DNA from: Oscillospiraceae bacterium
GTDB lineage: Bacteria; Bacillota; Clostridia; Oscillospirales; Ruminococcaceae
Direction: 5' to 3'
Assembly: GCA_017436125.1 (NCBI GenBank)
Contig: JAFSDS010000019.1
Span: forward strand, 1-64,000
DNA: 64,000 nt
A program made the translations under genes and the position numbers. This document shows positions 42,857 to 51,542 of this stretch, piece by piece. Under the pieces are notes generated by a model that searched no databases, was not told the DNA's origin, and saw only the letters and a program-made list of their open reading frames with translations. The number at the start of each line of letters is the position of its first letter. Position 1 is the first letter of the stretch.

Positions 42857-43348
42857 ATGAAAACAGCGTATTTTGCAGGCGGATGTTTCTGGTGTATAAC
42901 GCCGACATTTAAAGACACCGAAGGTGTTTTCGACGTTACAAGCGGCTATTGCGGCGGAGATGAAGAAAATCCAACGTATAAAGAGGTTAAAAGCCAGCAA
43001 ACGGGCCACCGCGAAACAATAAAAATAGATTATAATGAGGAAAAAGTATCTTTTGCTGAACTTTTTGATATATTCATATCCGGAGTTGATCCTTTTGACG
43101 GCGAAGGCCAGTTTATCGACAGGGGATATTCATACACCCTTGCAGTTTATTATAATGATATTAAAGAAAAAGAAACAGCGGAAGAGGTTATTGAAAAACT
43201 TGAAAAGGCTTCCGGAAAAAAGGTCTGGATCTCTGTTGAGCCTTTTAAAGCGTTTTATACGGCGGAGGAAGAACACCAAAATTATTACTTGAAGCATCCG
43301 GAAGAATTTGAAAAAGAACTTATTGAATCCGGAAGAAAAAAGAGTTAA
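42857..43348 (+). CDS. msrA: Peptide methionine-S-sulfoxide reductase
   Basis: 163 aa. AGGCFWC near residue 8-14 contains the catalytic Cys; the GYCGG and YKEV, TGHRET and EEEHQNYYLK stretches are family hallmarks. Repairs the S-epimer of methionine sulfoxide using thioredoxin. No MsrB domain is fused or adjacent. The second Cys at the motif (FWC) is common; a C-terminal resolving Cys is absent. Ends at a strong bidirectional terminator. Confidence 0.95.
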   Translation: MKTAYFAGGCFWCITPTFKDTEGVFDVTSGYCGGDEENPTYKEVKSQQTGHRETIKIDYNEEKVSFAELFDIFISGVDPFDGEGQFIDRGYSYTLAVYYNDIKEKETAEEVIEKLEKASGKKVWISVEPFKAFYTAEEEHQNYYLKHPEEFEKELIESGRKKS

Positions 43349-43349
43349 T

Positions 43350-43388
43350 AAAAAAGGATATTGCCGAAAAGGCAATATCCTTTTTTAT
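43350..43388. terminator. Bidirectional terminator between msrA and the membrane-protein pair
   Basis: AAAGGATATTGCC-GAAAA-GGCAATATCCTTT. Confidence 0.9.
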
Positions 43389-44167
43389 TATTTGTTTTCG
43401 TTTTTAAGTCTTTCTTTTGCTTCTTCAACGGTTTCTCCATTTTTAGCAAGATATTTTTCAACGAATTTATCTTCGATTTTGGTGTAGCCGCCAACAACAG
43501 CATTTTCTATTTTTTTATAACCGTCCACTGCGGTATCTGCGATTTTTTCATTGATTTCAACAATTTTGGATTTTGCCATTTTAAATTTTTCTCCTTCTAT
43601 TAAACTTAGTCCGAATAAAAATATGATTATACAAACACCGAATCCGGTCAGAAAGTTGAAAAGCTTTATATCCTGTTCTTTCATTTCTCCAAAGGAAACA
43701 AGCATTGAACGCTGTAGCGAAAAAATTGAAACAAATGCATCAGCAAAAGAAATTCCTCGAAGTGCTTTAATAACAGGGGAGTCGTTTTTTCTTGCTTTGA
43801 ATACGTTTGTAACGGCAAGTGTTATTTTGGTAAAAACATAGAGCGCAATTGTTATCATAACTATTTCATGATATTTTGTTCCGTGGATATCGATTGCGGA
43901 AAGAATTACTGTTCCTATCAGGGAAAATGAAAGGGTAACGAGCATTATTCCAGTGAATTTTTCTGCAAAAATTTCAAGAGAAAAATCTCCGGAACATTTT
44001 GACTTTATACGCAGAAGCGAAAAACGCGAAACACTCAAAACCGCAAAATAAAGAAAAAGGGTCAAAAACCACCAGGAATGGGTATATAACCCGATTACTG
44101 CGTTATAAACAGCATATGTAAGATTTATAAAAAGACTGAACAAAGTAAGCTTTTCAATGCGTTCCAT
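43388..44167 (-). CDS. Membrane protein of unknown function with amphipathic C-terminal tail
   Basis: 259 aa. Five or six membrane helices in residues 10-200, then a charged tail with two related units, DGYKKIENAVVGGY and GGYTKIEDKFVEKYL, resembling short repeat stretches seen in small Firmicute proteins. I do not recognise the membrane part. Starts 3 bases after the gene before it, probably by coupling (AAAGGA lies inside that gene). Under likely control of the divergent TetR. Confidence 0.72.
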   Translation of the reverse strand: MERIEKLTLFSLFINLTYAVYNAVIGLYTHSWWFLTLFLYFAVLSVSRFSLLRIKSKCSGDFSLEIFAEKFTGIMLVTLSFSLIGTVILSAIDIHGTKYHEIVMITIALYVFTKITLAVTNVFKARKNDSPVIKALRGISFADAFVSIFSLQRSMLVSFGEMKEQDIKLFNFLTGFGVCIIIFLFGLSLIEGEKFKMAKSKIVEINEKIADTAVDGYKKIENAVVGGYTKIEDKFVEKYLAKNGETVEEAKERLKNENK

Positions 44168-44170
44168 TTA

Positions 44171-44539
44171 TTATTTGATTCCTTTTGTAATGGGAATGAG
44201 GGAAAGAAGTATAACTATTCCAACAAGTCCGATAATGGTACCGAGTACAATATTTTCCCAAACCATGCAGAAGCACATTCCAAGACCGAGAACAAGAGCA
44301 CCGAGAACTGCAAAAACAGTGAAAAGAACGGATTTTCCATTGACTTTAATGGGTGCTTTGTTTTCCATTTTACGCCAGATCAAAAGAGTGATAAGGCCGA
44401 GAACAAGGCCTACTGCTCCGAAAATGATTCCTTCGTTAAAGGAGTTCCATTCTGGAAGAAGGGCCATACACATTCCAAGAGAGAAAAGAACAGTGCTTAC
44501 TGTTCCGAGGATCATTGCAACAAAACTGCTTTTTTTCAT
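44171..44539 (-). CDS. Small four-helix membrane protein, unknown function
   Basis: 122 aa, nearly all hydrophobic, four helices with a short basic loop (KMENKAPIKVNGK) in the middle; the two halves look like a repeat (VLFSLGMCMAL and LVLGLGMCFCM), suggesting internal duplication. GAAAGGAG site upstream. First gene of a two-gene unit divergent from a TetR gene. Confidence 0.75.
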   Translation of the reverse strand: MKKSSFVAMILGTVSTVLFSLGMCMALLPEWNSFNEGIIFGAVGLVLGLITLLIWRKMENKAPIKVNGKSVLFTVFAVLGALVLGLGMCFCMVWENIVLGTIIGLVGIVILLSLIPITKGIK

Positions 44540-44560
44540 TATTAATCTCCTTTCAATAAA

Positions 44561-44571
44561 ACAACAGTTGT
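44561..44571. promoter_or_regulatory. Palindrome, candidate TetR operator (left)
   Basis: ACAAC-A-GTTGT, preceded by AAA, just upstream of the membrane-protein start. It shares the AAACAAC...GTTG pattern with the palindrome at 44630. Confidence 0.4.
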
Positions 44572-44629
44572 CTTTTTAATGCAAATATAGTATAATATTT
44601 TCATCGAATCAAAACAATCATCAATTAAA

Positions 44630-44641
44630 CAACGTGTGTTG
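44630..44641. promoter_or_regulatory. Palindrome, candidate TetR operator (right)
   Basis: CAAC-GTGT-GTTG, preceded by TTAAA, 22 bases before the TetR start codon. Pairs with the site at 44561. Confidence 0.4.
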
Positions 44642-44662
44642 GAATAATGAAAAGAGGACAAA

Positions 44663-45190
44663 ATGAATACGGTAAATAATAAAAGAAGAAAAGAATCCGT
44701 TGAAAAAATAGAAAAAGTTTTTATGGAGCTTTTGCAGACAAAGGAACTTAAAGAAATTACTGTTTCCGATATCTGCAAGCTTACAGGTCTTAACAGAAGC
44801 ACTTTTTATGCAAACTTTCTCGATGTTTACGACCTTGCGGGTAAGCTGAAAACAAAACTAGAAGCGGATTTTTCCTCCCAATTTGAAAATGATGATCCGG
44901 AAAATGAAAACAACGGAGCTTTGAAAATGTTCAGGCATATTAAAGAAAACCAGATTTTTTATAAAACCTATTTTAAACTTGGATATGCGGAAAGTAATAA
45001 AATTCTGATTTATGATGAAAGACTCGCGGATAAATATTTTGATAACAAATATATTGGTTATCATATCGAATTTTTCCGCAACGGGCTTAACGCAATCATC
45101 AAAATGTGGCTTGAAAACGGTTGCAAGGAATCTCCGGAAGTAATGGCGGGAATCATTAAAGCCGAATACAGCGGAAGAAAAATTGAATGA
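44663..45190 (+). CDS. TetR/AcrR-family regulator, divergent from the membrane-protein pair
   Basis: 175 aa. DNA-binding domain ITVSDICKLTGLNRSTFYANFLDVYDL (about residues 32-58); the C-terminal part fits the TetR_C_33-like domain (FRNGLNAIIKMWLENGC) found in DhaS-like regulators. AGAGGA precedes the start. With the two palindromes in the shared gap it probably represses both directions. Confidence 0.86.
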   Translation: MNTVNNKRRKESVEKIEKVFMELLQTKELKEITVSDICKLTGLNRSTFYANFLDVYDLAGKLKTKLEADFSSQFENDDPENENNGALKMFRHIKENQIFYKTYFKLGYAESNKILIYDERLADKYFDNKYIGYHIEFFRNGLNAIIKMWLENGCKESPEVMAGIIKAEYSGRKIE

Positions 45191-45254
45191 TACTGGAAAA
45201 GCATTTTATAATATGTTATACTCAATTTATTCCAAAGAAAAGGAGAACAGCAAA

Positions 45255-46757
45255 ATGACCGAAGAACTTACTGCAAAACTTGAAAAACTTGCGGAGCTTC
45301 AGAAACAGCTCTATGCTTTCAGATACGCAACCTCTTCCATTTATCTTGACGGCGCAACTGTTGCACCGAAAGATACCGAAGAGGGCAGAGGCGAAGCCCT
45401 CGGAATCCTTACCGCATATATGTATGACCTTTCCACCAAAGCGGAAACCATTGAGCTTCTCGAATACCTCAAGGAGCATAAGGATGAACTTACCCCTCAC
45501 CAGGCAAGGGAAGTTGAACTTCTCCTCCGTGATAATGAATTCATGAAAACCATTCCGGCGGAAGAATATATCGGATACCAGAAAGTGCTCAGCAAAGCAG
45601 ATTATGTATGGCATAATGCAAAAGCGGAGAACGATTACGAATCCTTTAAGCCTTATCTTAAAGAAATCTTCGATTACAACATCCGCTTTGCAAAATATTA
45701 CAAACCGGACGAAGAGCCTTATAATACCCAGCTCAATATGTATGAGCGCGGCCTCACGATGGAAAAATGTGATGAGTTTTTTGCAACCCTTCGCGAACAT
45801 ATCGTTCCGCTTATCAAAAAAATTATGGCAACCGGCAAAAACGAAACCATTCCCCAGCTTAAAGGCTTTGCCATTGATAAACAGAAAGAATTCACCAAAT
45901 ATCTCATGGATTTCATGAGCATCGACCCGAACCATTGCGTTTGCGGCGAAACCGAGCATCCTTTCACCCTTGAATTTACCAAGGACGACGTCCGCATCAC
46001 CACCCATTACTATGAGGACAGCTTTGAATCCTCCATGTATTCCGTAATCCATGAGGGCGGCCACGCACTTTATGAACTCGGCGGCGATGACGAACACAAA
46101 TATACCGTTGTTGCGGGCGGCGTTTCCATGGGTATCCATGAAAGCCAGTCCAGATTCTTCGAAAACCTCATCGGCAGAAGCGAAGCATTTATTTCCGCAA
46201 TCCTTCCGAAAATCAAGGAACTTTTCCCGGAACAGTACGGCGATATCGACGCGAGAACTGCTTATGAAATCATCAACAAATCCGAACCTTCCCTCATCAG
46301 AATTGAAGCCGACGAGCTTACCTATTGCCTCCACGTAATGGTACGTTACGAGGTTGAAAAGAAGATGTTCGCAGGCGAAATCACCGTTGACGATATTCCT
46401 GCAGAGTGGAACAGACTTTATAAAGAATATCTCGGCGTTGATGTTCCGGACGACGCGCACGGATGCCTTCAGGACAGCCATTGGTCCGGCGGCAACGTAG
46501 GTTATTTCCCGTCCTATGCTCTCGGCAGCGCATACGGCGCACAGATGCTTGCAAAAATGCGCGAGGATGTTGACGTTGAAGCAGCTATTGCTTCCGGCAG
46601 CCTTAAACCCATTGCCGACTGGCTCAAAGAAAAGATCCATAAACATGCAAGCATGTATGACCCCAACGAACTTTTCGAAATGGTCTGCGGAGCACCCTTT
46701 GATCCGACCTATTACGTCGAATATCTTGAAAATAAATTCAGCGATATCTACGGAGTT
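45255..46757 (+). CDS. Zinc carboxypeptidase, M32 family
   Basis: About 501 aa; stop at 46758-46760. Thermostable carboxypeptidase 1 family. The zinc motif HEGGH is at about residue 265, followed by GIHESQSR (third ligand Glu) at about 295; the M32 signature HPF, DVRITTHYYE precedes them and YCLHVMVRYEVEK follows. It trims C-terminal residues of peptides in the cytosol. The ATG at 45255 behind AAGGAG is used; the frame extends back into the TetR gene. Strongly CTC/GAA-biased codons suggest high expression. Confidence 0.93.
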
Positions 46758-46775
46758 TGATTATTGCAGAACAAA

Positions 46776-46806
46776 ACCGGCCCCTCAAAAGAGGGGCCTT
46801 TTATAT
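46776..46806 (+). terminator. Terminator after the M32 peptidase gene
   Basis: GGCCCCTC-AAAA-GAGGGGCC then TTTTATATT. Confidence 0.9.
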
Positions 46807-46834
46807 TGACGTAACTACAATTTAAAATTATAAT
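46806..46834 (+). promoter_or_regulatory. Promoter of the AT-rich unknown genes
   Basis: TTGACG (46806-46811), 17 bases, TATAAT (46829-46834). It directly follows the terminator of the previous gene. Confidence 0.7.
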
Positions 46835-46871
46835 GAAGTCGAAAAGTGTTTTGGTAAGCTATACCTAAGGA

Positions 46872-47216
46872 TTGGCATCAGTAATAATAGGCCCAAGTCT
46901 AAATTTGGGAAGAATTATATTTGCTAATTTTGCAAAAGAGTATATCCTTTCCGTAGAGAAAGAAATAAATGGGGAAAGAGTTTCCATAGAAGATTTTTAT
47001 CTTAATATTTTTGTAAATTCTTTTTTTGAGAAATCATTAGGTGAAATAAGCAATTTGTTTATTTCTGCAAAAAGTAAAACTGGACTAATTTCTATTAAAA
47101 CATCTGATGGCGAAGAATTCTTTTTAACTTGGGATGGCTTTTGTTCTATTGTGAACTCTACAATTCAAAATTATCTTTTAAGTAAAAGCGAAGAAGCAAC
47201 AGAAGCTAATCCATAA
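46872..47216 (+). CDS. Hypothetical protein, AT-rich
   Basis: 114 aa if started at TTG 46872. No proper ribosome site fits this start (AAGGA lies one base before it), so the true start is uncertain, or the gene is a 5'-truncated remnant. The composition is far more AT-rich than that of neighbours, with AAT, TTT and ATA codons, which suggests acquired DNA. The promoter at 46806 and the next gene 17 bases downstream support expression. No recognised domain; predicted helical with SIEDFYLNIFVNSFF and a SKSEEATEANP tail. Confidence 0.5.
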   Translation: MASVIIGPSLNLGRIIFANFAKEYILSVEKEINGERVSIEDFYLNIFVNSFFEKSLGEISNLFISAKSKTGLISIKTSDGEEFFLTWDGFCSIVNSTIQNYLLSKSEEATEANP

Positions 47217-47233
47217 AAAGGAGGTAAAACGAA

Positions 47234-47671
47234 ATGTATCATTACGATGGACTTCTATTTCAAATTGTTTATCCGGGTCTTGCGCTTTTGGGATTATCAA
47301 TTATATTTATAATTCTCATATTTGTGTTCAAAGGAAAATTTAAAGGACGTCAAAAACAATTGATTGCATATAATATTGTTGCAATACTTTTTTCTCTATT
47401 TTGCATTATAAAGGTTGGTTCTTCAATTCTGTCTCCAGAAGTCAATACATACACTGGGGAGTTCAGTTCATCTTATAGGGCGTCCAGAATATCACCGTAT
47501 ACGCATGAATATCGTTTTGGACCTGAAAACGACCAAAAATATTTTTATATTGATAATTTTTCAAAAGATAATTTTTTGGAAGATTTTGAAGTTGGAGAAA
47601 AATATACAATTTATTATAAAAAAGGGTTGACAGTCGATATTATAATTGCAGTAGAGAAAGTAGAACCTTAA
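47234..47671 (+). CDS. Small membrane protein of unknown function
   Basis: 145 aa. AAAGGAGG lies 8 bases before the ATG. Two membrane helices (about residues 12-33 and 44-64) flank a short basic cytosolic loop; the rest (residues 70-145) is an exposed beta-rich domain with YRFGPENDQKYFYIDNF and VGEKYTIYYKK. A DUF-type small SH3-like fold is possible. AT-rich like the gene before it, followed by a terminator. Confidence 0.7.
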   Translation: MYHYDGLLFQIVYPGLALLGLSIIFIILIFVFKGKFKGRQKQLIAYNIVAILFSLFCIIKVGSSILSPEVNTYTGEFSSSYRASRISPYTHEYRFGPENDQKYFYIDNFSKDNFLEDFEVGEKYTIYYKKGLTVDIIIAVEKVEP

Positions 47672-47694
47672 AAATAAATAAAAATTTTAATAGT

Positions 47695-47727
47695 TTGAGG
47701 GCAGCTAATAGCTGTCCTCTTTTTTCG
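47695..47727 (+). terminator. Terminator after the AT-rich pair
   Basis: GAGGGCAGC-TAATA-GCTGTCCTC then TTTTTTC. Confidence 0.88.
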
Positions 47728-47740
47728 CCAAGAAGCAAGC

Positions 47741-47777
47741 AGGAGCCGTCATCGTTTTGATGACAGCTCCTTTTTAA
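47741..47777 (+). terminator. Second hairpin, terminator-like
   Basis: AGGAGC and GTCATC pair with GATGAC and GCTCCT around a GTTTT loop, followed by TTTTT. Its GTCAnC...GCTCC order recalls the right arm of the repeat element at 7.6 kb. Confidence 0.6.
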
Positions 47778-47803
47778 TTTGGTGTATTCCGATTTTGTTC
47801 TAT

Positions 47804-47905
47804 CTATTTTCCGTATTTCTTCCAGTCAAGAGCCTGACCGCATCGGTCGCAATATGCCTGATATTCCCGTTCCAGCGTTATTCTGCATCTCGGACAGATG
47901 GGTTT
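47804..47905 (-). pseudogene. Remnant of a zinc-ribbon protein gene
   Basis: 33 codons and a stop on the minus strand read KPICPRCRITLEREY then QAYCDRCGQALDWKKYGK: two CxxC knuckles of a zinc ribbon. A TAA stop lies directly before the first Lys codon and there is no start codon or ribosome site, so only the 3' end of a gene survives. From memory the same ending occurs in small proteins of gut Firmicutes. The 47672-48005 interval holds otherwise only hairpins. Confidence 0.55.
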
Positions 47906-47943
47906 TTATGTTCCCAAATGTATTTAAATGATTACATGATAAA

Positions 47944-47972
47944 AGCCCCTCTTTCGAGGGGCTGTTTTTGTA
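47944..47972 (-). terminator. Terminator after pepT
   Basis: AGCCCCTC-TTTC-GAGGGGCT hairpin with T-rich flanks in both directions. Confidence 0.75.
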
Positions 47973-47981
47973 TGCTCACTG

Positions 47982-48001
47982 CGTGCTCAAATTTGAGCAC
48001 G
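47982..48001. repeat. Perfect 20-bp palindrome of the GTGCTCAAA word
   Basis: CGTGCTCAAA and its exact inverted copy, followed closely by ATGCTCA on either side. Nearly identical in sequence to the stem at 7741-7763. It lies 5 bases from the pepT stop. Confidence 0.8.
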
Positions 48002-48005
48002 ATGC

Positions 48006-49235
48006 TCATTTGGTCTGCTCACCGTAATATTTTGCGATGAGTTTTATCATTTCGACAGCTTTATCCATCTGTTCAACGCTTGCAAATTCATATTTGCCGT
48101 GGAAGTTATAGCCGCCGGTGCCAAGGTTCGGGCAGGGAAGACCCATGAAGGAAAGAACACAGCCGTCGGTGCCGCCGCAAACGGGATTGGTAACAGGTTC
48201 TGCGCCAAGTTCACGGATGGCTTTCTGTGCGGTTTCGATAAGGTGCCAATGCTCTTTAATAATTACATCCATATTTTTATAATCATATCCGGTTTCTGCA
48301 ACAGCGGTGCCTTCACCGTAGCGGCGGTTTATTTCATCTGCGGCGCGTTTGATGTATTCAACGCGGTAGGTAAGTTTTGCGGAATCATGGTCGCGGATAA
48401 TGTAATAAAGGTCTGCGTTGTCGCAGGTGCCTTTCATGCCGGTAAGATGATAGAAGCCGTCATAACCGGAGGTGTGGCAGGGACGCTCGACTTCCGGAAG
48501 AAGGGAGTCAAATTCCATTGCAACAAGAGCCGCATTGACCATTTTATCTTTTGCGCTGCCGGGATGAACGGAAATTCCGTTGAAAGTGATGTGTGCGTGT
48601 GCGGCATTGAAAGTTTCGCACTCAACTTCGCCGAATGCGCCGCCGTCAAGGGTGTATGCATAATCTGCGCCGAAACGTTCAAGGTCAAATCTGTTTGCGC
48701 CGCGTCCGATCTCTTCATCAGGAGTGAAGCCGATCATGATTTTTCCGTGTTTGATTTCGGGGTTTGCAAGAAGCTCTTCCGCTGCGGTAAGGATTTCGGC
48801 AATACCGTTTTTGTCGTCCGCGCCGAGAAGGGTGGTGCCGTCGGTGACGATAAGATGCTGGCCTTTGCATTCTTCCATTTCAGGGAAGTCCTTTACGGAA
48901 AGATAGATTTGTTCCTCTTCGTTAAGAAGAACATCGCCGCCGTTATACTCAACGATTTTCGGTTTAATGTTGGTGAAGGGAACTTCGCGGACAACGTCCA
49001 TGTGTGCGATAAAACCGATTACCGGAGCGTTTTTGCAGCCTTCGGATGCGGGAATCTCGCCGTAAACATAGCCGTTGTCATCAATGTTGACGTTGCTGAT
49101 GCCGAGAGCCTTCATTTCGTCAACAAGGGCCATTCCGAGGATGGTCTGTTCGGAAGTGCTGGGGCAGGTTTCGCTTTCTTCATCAGAAGCGGTGGGATAT
49201 TTTACATAGTTGAGAAGTCTTTCGTATGCTTTCAT
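48006..49235 (-). CDS. pepT: Peptidase T (tripeptidase)
   Basis: 409 aa, M20B family. Removes the N-terminal residue of tripeptides. Metal ligands are visible in FIAHMDVV (His and Asp), LLGADDKNG (bridging Asp), FTPDEEIGRGA (catalytic and metal Glu), TLDGGAFGE and the C-terminal GYNFHGKYEF. The ATG at 49233-49235 is preceded by GGAGG; a frame extension to 49268 has no ribosome site. Single gene. Confidence 0.95.
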   Translation of the reverse strand: MKAYERLLNYVKYPTASDEESETCPSTSEQTILGMALVDEMKALGISNVNIDDNGYVYGEIPASEGCKNAPVIGFIAHMDVVREVPFTNIKPKIVEYNGGDVLLNEEEQIYLSVKDFPEMEECKGQHLIVTDGTTLLGADDKNGIAEILTAAEELLANPEIKHGKIMIGFTPDEEIGRGANRFDLERFGADYAYTLDGGAFGEVECETFNAAHAHITFNGISVHPGSAKDKMVNAALVAMEFDSLLPEVERPCHTSGYDGFYHLTGMKGTCDNADLYYIIRDHDSAKLTYRVEYIKRAADEINRRYGEGTAVAETGYDYKNMDVIIKEHWHLIETAQKAIRELGAEPVTNPVCGGTDGCVLSFMGLPCPNLGTGGYNFHGKYEFASVEQMDKAVEMIKLIAKYYGEQTK

Positions 49236-49397
49236 TTTTACCTCCGGAAAAGCATGTGATAAACACATAATTTATACATTAAATTATATCAAATTGCAAA
49301 GCGATATGCAATGCCGAAATTTGCATGTTTTATTGTTGAAATTAGATAAAAAACATTATAAAATGTTCAACAAAATAGCGATATTTGCGAAATCTTA

Positions 49398-49426
49398 TTT
49401 ACAAAAAGTGTAAAAAAAGTTATAAT
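49398..49426 (+). promoter_or_regulatory. Promoter of the ABC importer-phosphodiesterase operon
   Basis: TTTACA (49398-49403), 17 bases, TATAAT (49421-49426), then a leader of about 60 bases without a recognised riboswitch. Confidence 0.75.
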
Positions 49427-49488
49427 ATCCCCAGTGCAAAAGTCATATTTTTATCTGCACTAATCTATTTTTAGAGAGAAGGATTGAA

Positions 49489-50559
49489 ATGCGTACCACT
49501 CTTAAACTGATTGCTATTATTGCTTGCCTCGCTATGGTATTTGCTGGCTGCTCCGGCGGCGGTAACACCGAGGCTGTTGACCTCAACTCTTATTCCCTTG
49601 ATGAAATTATTGCAAAAGCAAAAGAAGAAGGCGATGTACAGTCCGTAGGTATGCCCGATACTTGGGCAAACTGGGGTGCTTCCTGGGAAGGCATTACTGC
49701 TGAATATGGCATCACCCATACCGATGCTGATATGAGCTCTGCAGAAGAACTTACTACTTTTGCAAACGACAGCACCAAAGACATCGGCGACGTTGGTCTC
49801 GCATTTACTCAGCAGGCCATTGACGAAGGTCTTGTACAGTCCTATAAGACCACTTATTGGGATACTGTTCCGGACTGGGCAAAAGATCCTGATGGCCTTT
49901 GGATGATCGCTTATACCGGCGCAACCACTTTCATTTATAACAATGATATCTGCGATGAAGAAATGCCTACCTCTTGGGCAGACGTTCGCAAAGGCTCCTA
50001 TAAACTCACCATCGGCGACGTAGTCGGCGGCGCAACCGGCCAGGGTGTTGTAGTTGCAACTGCATACGCATTCGGCGGCGGCCTTGATAACCTTGAACCT
50101 GCATTTGAATTCTGGAGAGAAATGGCTGAAGCAGGCCGTATTGACGAAGGCGACATCATCCCTGCAAGAATTCAGGCCGGTGAAGTTGAATGCGGTGTAA
50201 CTTGGTCCTACAATGCTCCCGGATACAGAGACGGTGCAGAAAACTATGATATCACCATCGGTATTCCTTCCGACGGCGCAATCCTTGTTGGTTATGCTTC
50301 CATCATCAACAAGAACTCCGATACTCCTTTCGCAGCAGCTCTTGCAAGAGAATACATCTTCTCCGATGCTGGCCAGATCAACCTTGCTAAAGCAGGTGCA
50401 ATCCCCACCAGAACCGACGTTGTTATTCCTGAAGCAGACCAGATCTTTGCTCCCGAAACCTATGCAAACGCAGTCGGTATCTCCGATGCAGCAGCATATG
50501 CAGCAGCATGCGAACAGATCTCCATTTGGTGGAGCGAAAACATCATCCCGCTTCTTTAA
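49489..50559 (+). CDS. ABC importer substrate-binding lipoprotein (iron/polyamine/aminoethylphosphonate type)
   Basis: 356 aa. Lipobox MVFAGC, lipidated Cys near residue 21. The mature fold is of the PotD/AfuA type: two lobes, with GLWMIAYTGATTFIYNND in the hinge region and GAILVGYASIINKNS near residue 262. Many Trp and Asp residues in the predicted cleft (NWGASW, YWDTVPDW) suit a small polar ligand. AGAAGGA site. First gene of SBP-permease-permease-ATPase-GDPD-GDPD, which hints at a glycerophosphodiester or similar ligand. Codon use is strongly biased, as for an abundant protein. Confidence 0.85.
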   Translation: MRTTLKLIAIIACLAMVFAGCSGGGNTEAVDLNSYSLDEIIAKAKEEGDVQSVGMPDTWANWGASWEGITAEYGITHTDADMSSAEELTTFANDSTKDIGDVGLAFTQQAIDEGLVQSYKTTYWDTVPDWAKDPDGLWMIAYTGATTFIYNNDICDEEMPTSWADVRKGSYKLTIGDVVGGATGQGVVVATAYAFGGGLDNLEPAFEFWREMAEAGRIDEGDIIPARIQAGEVECGVTWSYNAPGYRDGAENYDITIGIPSDGAILVGYASIINKNSDTPFAAALAREYIFSDAGQINLAKAGAIPTRTDVVIPEADQIFAPETYANAVGISDAAAYAAACEQISIWWSENIIPLL

Positions 50560-50603
50560 TATAAGCTTTGATGTTTGAAATTTAAATTTACTCCATGAGT
50601 AAT

Positions 50604-50641
50604 AAAAATGGGGCGTACTTTTTAAGCACGCCCCATTTTTT
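50604..50641 (+). terminator. Hairpin between binding-protein and permease genes
   Basis: AAAATGGGGCGT...ACGCCCCATTTTTT. Such hairpins after the first gene usually give partial termination or protect the upstream message, so more binding protein than permease is made. Confidence 0.85.
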
Positions 50642-50658
50642 GAGTGAGGTGTGATCCT

Positions 50659-51537
50659 ATGAAGAATGCTTCCGGCGGCAAAAAAATGACAAGCAAATAT
50701 ACATATCTGCTTGTTCTTCTTCCGTTCCTCATTGTCGTTGTTCTTTTCGAGCTTTTGCCGCTTCTGATGCTCATTATCGACAGTTTTGGTTCGGACGCAG
50801 ATAAAACCGTTCTCTTTACCCTCGAGAACTATAAAAAAATCTTTACTACTCTCAGCTATCAGACTGCAATCAAAAACAGCCTTATAATTACGCTTGTATC
50901 CACCGTTGCAGGAATCGTGATCGCATTCCTCGGTGCTCAGGCTGCTCATAACTCCCGCGGAAAATTCAGAAACGCGTTTATGACTATTCTTAATATGACT
51001 TCCAACTTTGCGGGTGTTCCGCTTGCATTTGCTTATATGATCATTATCGGTAATGCGGGTGTTCTTAAACAGATTGCAAACGTTTACGGAATTGAATTTA
51101 TTCAGAATTTTGACCTTTATTCCAGCAGCGGTCTTATTCTTATGTATGTATATTTCCAGATTCCGCTTTCAACCCTTCTTCTTATTCCTGCATTCAACGG
51201 AATAAGAAAGGAATGGCAGGAAGCTAATATGCTCCTTGGCGGAAACAGCAGTACATTCTGGTTTAAAGTCGGAATTCCTGTTCTTATACCCAGTATCTTC
51301 GGAACCATCAGCGTTCTTTTTGCAAACGCACTTTGCGCATACGCGACTGCATATGCACTTCTTATGAACAACTTCTCCTTGCTGCCGGTCAATATTTCTG
51401 CGGCGTTCACGGGTGATATCAGAAGCCAGCCTTCTCTTGGTGCAGCGCTTTCTGTTGTAATGATGGTCCTTATGTGCGCGGTAATTCTTATTGACAACTA
51501 CGTCGTCAAAAAGACGACAAGCTGGAAAACGAGGTGA
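50659..51537 (+). CDS. ABC importer permease 1
   Basis: 292 aa, six membrane helices. The EAA loop, which docks the ATPase, is seen in EWQEANMLLGGNSSTFWFKVGIPVLIPS around residue 195-220. N-terminal helix at residues 15-40. The ATG at 50659 follows GAGGTG. PotB/PhnU-like. It ends just before permease 2 with only 5 bases between them. Confidence 0.88.
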   Translation: MKNASGGKKMTSKYTYLLVLLPFLIVVVLFELLPLLMLIIDSFGSDADKTVLFTLENYKKIFTTLSYQTAIKNSLIITLVSTVAGIVIAFLGAQAAHNSRGKFRNAFMTILNMTSNFAGVPLAFAYMIIIGNAGVLKQIANVYGIEFIQNFDLYSSSGLILMYVYFQIPLSTLLLIPAFNGIRKEWQEANMLLGGNSSTFWFKVGIPVLIPSIFGTISVLFANALCAYATAYALLMNNFSLLPVNISAAFTGDIRSQPSLGAALSVVMMVLMCAVILIDNYVVKKTTSWKTR

Positions 51538-51542
51538 GCGAT

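Noticed and set aside
45222..46646. 474-codon open frame antisense to the M32 peptidase gene
   Set aside because: Shadow of the real gene with the HExxH motif on the plus strand.
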